A stretch of 7,895 bases of DNA from an uncultured Capnocytophaga sp. (lineage in GTDB: Bacteria > Bacteroidota > Bacteroidia > Flavobacteriales > Flavobacteriaceae). The notes beneath the pieces were generated by a model. The model ran no database searches and was not told the DNA's origin. It saw nothing but the letters and a program-made list of their open reading frames with translations. Below are positions 6,982 to 7,895 of this stretch, piece after piece; within the stretch, counting starts at the first letter, position 1; the number at the start of each line of letters is the position of its first letter. Position numbers and translations under genes: made by a program. Location: contig CAJPPS010000067.1 in NCBI GenBank assembly GCA_905372595.1, positions 1-7,895 on the forward strand, given 5' to 3'.

Positions 6982-7895
6982 TTATTTCTTCATTATCTGT
7001 GCTAGGATTGTTGGATCCTTGATTTTGTCATCTTCGGCGAGTAAGCGCATCTTAGAGATGATTTCTGCTGACTTAGGATCATCATCCACAAAAGGTAAGA
7101 ATACGCGTCCTCGATGCTGGCTCTGTACAGCTATGATATTGAGCTGTAAACCTCCTTGGCTGACCATACCACTGCCCAAGTGAATGCTGTAGTCGCCTAG
7201 CTTACCTTTGATAAGAATATGGCGTTCTTTCACCTCCACATTAGAGAGCTTGAAGAGGCGAGCACTCTCTTTGGCTAAAGCTCCTCGCATTTGCATCGTA
7301 CTGTGGCTAGCTTCTGGATCTACGCCTCCTACGTGAGCTACACTCACCACCAAATCCACATCACGCATCACCTCGCTAAAGATTACCGGATTAATCTCCT
7401 TCATTGGCACTTCCTTACCATCCTTGAGATTGTAGAAGACTACATATTCCAATGTTGGCGCTTCCACATCCGAAGGGGTATACCAATCGGCTACCGCATA
7501 GATAGTCGCTCGGAAACCTTCCTTATGATATACTCTTTGCAATCCTTCCTCATAATTCACCGTCCAGCCACGACTACGAAGCAGTGCCACGGTCTTTTGA
7601 GGCTGTATTTGGTGACCTTGGTAGCGCTCACTGCGGTTGCTGGTCTCTAGCTCGTCTTTGGTAGGGATATAAAGTTCACGGAATACCTGCTTGAAAGGTT
7701 GTTTCAATTCCTTGTCAAAGAGATACTTCTGATACAAATCCCATTGTACCGCATAGAATAGGTGGCTTGGGTGAGCAATCAGCAGTTTGTCATCTGCTTT
7801 GAGAGCTACCTTTTCACCTTCCGCATTGAGCAAATATCCATCTTGCCAGAAGCCGGAAGCCTGTGTCTCAGGATTGAAGAGTACGAGCTTGCTAA
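6982..7895 (-). CDS. C-terminal part of a DUF4132 (MolR/YehI-like) protein, 5' end outside window
   Basis: The reading frame is open from the right edge to the stop at 6982-6984, giving 303 visible codons. The true start lies beyond 7895. Within the visible part (counted from the edge), FNPETQASGFWQDGYL (6-21) leads into LLIAHPSHLFY (37-47), then QPFKQVFRELYIP (65-77) and a YQGHQIQPQKTVALLRSRGW block. The end is FLPFVDDDP followed by ISKMRLLAEDDKIKDPTILAQIM. These are the hallmarks of the C-terminal region of DUF4132 proteins, named for E. coli MolR/YehI and often carrying a WGR domain far upstream. Full-length members commonly exceed 800 residues, so most of the gene is probably missing here. 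The molecular function is not established; the MolR link to molybdate regulation is historical and doubtful. No membrane segment is visible. It is convergent with maeB, sharing the 57-base intergenic region, and is presumably unrelated to it. The family call is from recognised motifs, not a search. Confidence 0.85.
   Translation of the reverse strand, partial: SKLVLFNPETQASGFWQDGYLLNAEGEKVALKADDKLLIAHPSHLFYAVQWDLYQKYLFDKELKQPFKQVFRELYIPTKDELETSNRSERYQGHQIQPQKTVALLRSRGWTVNYEEGLQRVYHKEGFRATIYAVADWYTPSDVEAPTLEYVVFYNLKDGKEVPMKEINPVIFSEVMRDVDLVVSVAHVGGVDPEASHSTMQMRGALAKESARLFKLSNVEVKERHILIKGKLGDYSIHLGSGMVSQGGLQLNIIAVQSQHRGRVFLPFVDDDPKSAEIISKMRLLAEDDKIKDPTILAQIMKK

Noticed and set aside
7291..7650. 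Plus-strand open frame of 119 codons opposite the DUF4132-like gene
   Set aside because: It lies wholly antisense to a well-supported coding region. Its translation is rich in His, Tyr and Ile without recognisable motifs, and it has no promoter or leader of its own.
1..7895. Undescribed defence system, mobile element, CRISPR array or prophage remnant
   Set aside because: All genes are co-linear housekeeping types or stand-alone uncharacterised proteins. I see no transposase, integrase, terminal inverted repeats, target duplications, tRNA or spaced repeats.

Overview
The window reads as ordinary chromosomal DNA of a Bacteroidota, most likely a Flavobacteriia member. Three things point there. 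The DNA is AT-rich. None of the visible gene starts has a Shine-Dalgarno sequence; starts are preceded by A/T-rich sequence instead. Two gene-proximal promoters fit the Bacteroidota primary sigma consensus (TTG, 17-23 bases, TAnnTTTG). The style of the proteins (Ddl, CorA, MaeB, DUF4299-like, DUF4132-like) would suit Capnocytophaga or a close relative, but that genus guess is inference only.

Layout, left to right. Bases 1-99 hold a promoter (36-65) and a short leader. A MATE-family multidrug/Na+ exporter with a TTG start (100-1449) is followed 11 bases later by D-alanine--D-alanine ligase ddl (1461-2438). After 46 AT-rich bases, which may carry a weak promoter or hairpin, comes a CorA-type divalent cation transporter (2485-3546). 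After 31 bases comes a cytoplasmic protein of unknown function resembling DUF4299 (3578-4534). These four genes are co-directional and tightly spaced, so they may form one transcription unit. Next is a 113-base gap with a near-perfect promoter (4577-4607). It drives a MaeB-type malic enzyme with a fused phosphotransacetylase-like domain (4648-6924). A strong 14-bp hairpin (6941-6973) lies between maeB and a convergent minus-strand gene. Only the C-terminal 303 codons of that gene (DUF4132/MolR-like) are in the window; it runs off the right edge.

Functionally this is a housekeeping mix. Ddl makes the D-Ala-D-Ala dipeptide for peptidoglycan, CorA imports Mg2+, MaeB links malate to pyruvate and NADPH under probable acetyl-CoA control, and the MATE protein exports cationic or toxic compounds. 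I see no mobile element, CRISPR array, RNA gene or defence system. No intergenic stretch exceeds 300 bases. The points most worth a second look are the two poorly characterised proteins (DUF4299-like and DUF4132-like), the loss of the catalytic Ser-Arg pair in the phosphotransacetylase-like domain of MaeB, the Asp-to-Glu change at a metal ligand of Ddl, and the TTG start of the MATE gene.
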